From a virus, in IMG/VR virus record IMGVR_UViG_3300025703_000003, positions 1-53,125 of that record: DNA of 53,125 nucleotides, one strand, 5' to 3'. Positions 53,095 through 53,125 of this stretch are shown here, piece by piece. Position 1 is the first letter of the stretch, and the number at the start of each line of letters is the position of its first letter. The notes below the pieces were generated by a model. The model was not told where the DNA came from and did not search any database. It saw nothing but the letters and a program-made list of their open reading frames with translations. Position numbers and translations under genes: made by a program.

Positions 53095-53125
53095 CACGCC
53101 CCCGTCAACGTGTAGCCCGCGAACA
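53027..53125. repeat. Terminal overlap, right copy
   Basis: Identical to bases 1-99. See the left copy; the two should be merged when the genome is circularised. Confidence 0.95.

Noticed and set aside
1-53125. tRNA genes
   Set aside because: I looked for T-arm-like sequences and cloverleaf pairs on both strands and found none convincing; a dedicated tRNA search would settle it.

Overview
This window is almost certainly a complete, circularly assembled genome of a tailed phage of about 53,026 bp. Bases 1-99 recur exactly at 53027-53125, so the two ends overlap and gene order continues across the join. The siphovirus-type capsid maturation protease, large capsid protein and portal, the NlpC/P60 and transglycosylase cell-wall enzymes, the high GC content and the frequent GTG/TTG starts point to an actinobacterial (Gram-positive, high-GC) host. 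The host genus cannot be told from the sequence. I see no integrase, no ParA/ParB and no recognisable DNA polymerase, primase or helicase, so the phage looks non-integrating and dependent on host replication proteins plus its own recombinase.

Essentially every gene lies on the minus strand and reads from high to low coordinates. One small plus-strand gene (45483-45632) is the exception. Genes are packed with ATGA, GTGA or TGATG stop/start overlaps, and following that rule reveals many genes of 14-60 codons. No stretch longer than 300 bases lacks a gene. The larger gaps are 44283-44546, 6188-6391, 3559-3745, 25980-26136 and 28387-28502, and they hold terminators, hairpins and repeated operator-like motifs.

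Layout in the direction of transcription: (1) 50.9-49.6 kb and 49.6-44.5 kb are early operons of small hypothetical, zinc-binding, ribbon-helix-helix and HTH proteins, with repeated DNA modules at gene junctions. (2) 44.3-38.6 kb holds a terminase-small-subunit-like gene, small zinc and RHH genes, then a large terminase interrupted by a 391-residue intein. (3) 38.6-32.4 kb holds small virion or fibre-like proteins, including a fibre made of 26 repeats of 20 residues. (4) 32.4-21.5 kb holds a portal-MuF fusion, a transglycosylase, maturation protease, capsid, a second capsid-region protein and a tail-tube-like protein. (5) 21.5-12 kb holds connectors, tail completion and terminator proteins, frameshifted tail chaperones, tape measure, baseplate proteins and a seven-repeat propeller. 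(6) 12-6.4 kb is a lysis and hydrolase island with an NlpC/P60 peptidase, holin-like membrane proteins, a papain-like peptidase, a clan-A glycosidase and a C92-like papain-fold enzyme, closed by terminators at 6259-6329. (7) 6.2-1.1 kb is a recombination and modification operon: coiled-coil protein, RecB-type exonuclease, RecT, GIY-YIG nuclease, zinc finger, and two DNA methyltransferases. (8) 1.1 kb across the join to 50.9 kb is another operon of tiny zinc proteins, an HNH endonuclease and hypotheticals.

Two sets of repeated intergenic motifs appear to organise expression. Near-palindromes TGTATGANNNATCATACA, with an embedded TATGAT -10 box, precede the early-type operons. An 11-mer TTTGTCACACA (or its complement) flanks the terminase, protease and recombination-operon starts. 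A small HTH protein (49684-49899) and several RHH proteins are candidate regulators.
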